Shown here piece after piece: positions 63,150 to 64,000 of a stretch of 64,000 nucleotides of DNA. Every line of letters begins with the position of its first letter. Position 1 is the stretch's first letter. The notes beneath the pieces are model-generated. The model made no database searches, had not been told where the DNA came from, and worked only from the letters and a program-made list of their open reading frames with translations. The DNA is from Methanomicrobiales archaeon HGW-Methanomicrobiales-1 (GTDB taxonomy: Archaea; Halobacteriota; Methanomicrobia; Methanomicrobiales; Methanospirillaceae): NCBI GenBank assembly GCA_002839675.1, contig PGYM01000002.1, positions 62,001-126,000 of the forward strand, in the 5' to 3' direction. A program made the position numbers and the translations under genes.

Positions 63150-63443
63150 ATGAAACGCGTCACCATCAATGCAATCATCGATATCGGCTGCCTGATCACG
63201 TTCATCCCGTCGCTTGTCACCGGGCTTGTTCTGTATATTGTGCTCCCATCAGGAGGGGGGAGAGGAAACAGCTGGGTAACGTACCTGGATATCCCCCGCA
63301 GCCAATGGGTCACGATGCACAATTACACGAGTTTTGCATTCACCGCTCTGCTCATCCTCCATGTGCTCCTGCACTGGAGATTTTTCCGGAATATCAAGCA
63401 ATGCATCTCTCCCGGAGAAAAGACCTCGTGTGATGTTGAATAG
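63150..63443 (+). CDS. DUF4405 membrane protein
   Basis: 97 residues. It begins KRVTINAIIDIGCLITFIPSLVTGLVLY, then WVTMHNYTSFAFTALLILHVLLHWRFF. His residues placed in the second and third hydrophobic segments (MHNYTS, HVLLHW) resemble heme-binding positions of cytochrome-b-like DUF4405 proteins. It may be a small heme membrane protein. The redox partner is unknown. Confidence 0.75.
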   Translation: MKRVTINAIIDIGCLITFIPSLVTGLVLYIVLPSGGGRGNSWVTYLDIPRSQWVTMHNYTSFAFTALLILHVLLHWRFFRNIKQCISPGEKTSCDVE

Positions 63444-63490
63444 GTCTCAAAGATTATCATTTTTAAAAAAGAGAACCCACCTGAGGGACT

Positions 63491-64000
63491 CTACCAAGAG
63501 ATCGTCATTCCCACGCCCACTTCCTTCATGGGACAATAGGCTGCAAGCTCGAGTTTTGACGGAAGTGAGGTGCAGTGGCAGGCATGCAGGGCATTGAGAT
63601 GAAGGCGGTTTAAGTATTTTCCCGACTTTGACATCCGTTTTGGTTCCGGCGAAAGAAGATGAAGCCCGCCGATGATATCGGCAACCCTCCGTTCCCCGCA
63701 GACCTCTCTTGCATATTCCGTGATGTTACAGATTCCCGCATGTGAACATCCGGTGATGATAACGAGTCCTTCTTCCGAGCGGAACGCGAGCGCGGTGTCG
63801 TCAAGCAGGTAATCCGGTTCAATGGTTCCGTCAGGATGATGAATGATCCGCTTGTCAGGATCTGCCTGCTCGAACGCAAATCTCCGTGGGATCTCCCCCA
63901 GAAAGACAAGGTCATCCGTAATCCAGACCGGTTTTGCGGACAGGTTGGCCGGGAACTGCCGGCAGATCTCCTCCTCGCTCACTGCCGATCCGTTTTTCCT
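63491..64000 (-). CDS. MBL-fold metallo-hydrolase, 3' part only
   Basis: The gene is cut by the right window edge; the frame is open to 64000 and about 170 codons are visible. The C-terminal part of a metallo-beta-lactamase-fold protein is seen: DDTALAFRSEEGLVIITGCSHAGICNI (metal-site His) and DIIGGLHLLS. This matches the group of F420/methanopterin-related hydrolases annotated near dihydropterin synthesis. The N-terminal HxHxDH motif lies outside. The internal GTG at 63982 is probably not the true start. Confidence 0.8.
   Translation of the reverse strand, partial: RKNGSAVSEEEICRQFPANLSAKPVWITDDLVFLGEIPRRFAFEQADPDKRIIHHPDGTIEPDYLLDDTALAFRSEEGLVIITGCSHAGICNITEYAREVCGERRVADIIGGLHLLSPEPKRMSKSGKYLNRLHLNALHACHCTSLPSKLELAAYCPMKEVGVGMTISW

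Noticed and set aside
62941-63153. 70-codon hydrophobic frame before the DUF4405 gene
   Set aside because: It overlaps the next start by 4 bp but lacks a ribosome-binding site and recognisable motif; it is probably leader sequence.

Overview
The window comes from a hydrogenotrophic methanogen of the Methanomicrobiales, most likely a Methanoregula-like organism (the order is well supported by gene content; the genus is an inference). It holds complete methyl-coenzyme M reductase genes in the order mcrBDCGA. Next to them lies a polyferredoxin-hdrCBA-mvhD operon. It also has ftr and a coenzyme B (aks) gene cluster. The archaeal-type aIF1A, Nre, DinB, RNase III and CheC genes and the TATA/BRE-like promoters agree with this. 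No rRNA, tRNA, CRISPR array or complete insertion sequence was seen.

Layout. 1-2.7 kb is an accessory edge: an A+T-rich dGTPase-family HD protein and an MNT/HEPN toxin-antitoxin pair with tandem operator-like repeats. 2.9-16.4 kb is mixed housekeeping: RNase HIII, two SAM methyltransferases, a Kup K+ transporter, a PAS regulator, dCMP deaminase, a SagB-type nitroreductase, TerB, a Doc/Fic-like protein, PhzF and a cupin. Several gaps of 560-680 bp here contain hairpins and one inverted pair of related repeats. 17-34 kb holds repair and RNA genes (dinB, nre, uvsE, rnc), aIF1A with an apparent ATT start codon, a long TPR protein, transporters (MFS, CorA, MntP), redox proteins (ferritin-like, flavin reductase, MsrB), CheC and a small ArcS-motif protein.

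34.3-43.3 kb is the most striking part. Ten minus-strand genes with overlapping or touching ends run from one TATA box: two tandem paralogues carrying a GxDDTDT motif (methanogenesis marker 11-like), a radical SAM protein, an IorA-like thiamine-diphosphate enzyme, aksA, aksD, aksE, an unknown protein, aksF and a cupin. The aks genes make 2-oxosuberate for coenzyme B. The other genes are good candidates for the poorly defined later steps: decarboxylation, sulfur introduction, threonine coupling and phosphorylation.

43.4-55.5 kb is the methanogenesis core: ftr on the minus strand, then on the plus strand a ferredoxin-like fragment, a polyferredoxin with eight [4Fe-4S] motifs (FwdF type), hdrC, hdrB, hdrA with a lysine-rich N-terminal extension, mvhD, a long leader and mcrBDCGA. 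The arrangement fits an electron-bifurcating Hdr complex wired to formylmethanofuran dehydrogenase. Coenzyme B made by the aks cluster is the thiol used by MCR and regenerated by Hdr.

55.9-64 kb holds a DUF2124-like gene, a radical SAM protein with a winged helix, and a DtxR-type regulator with a metal ABC transporter, with two copies of a TTGGG-N5-CCCAAA palindrome. A NifX-like pair, small membrane proteins and the 3' part of an MBL-fold hydrolase cut by the window edge follow.
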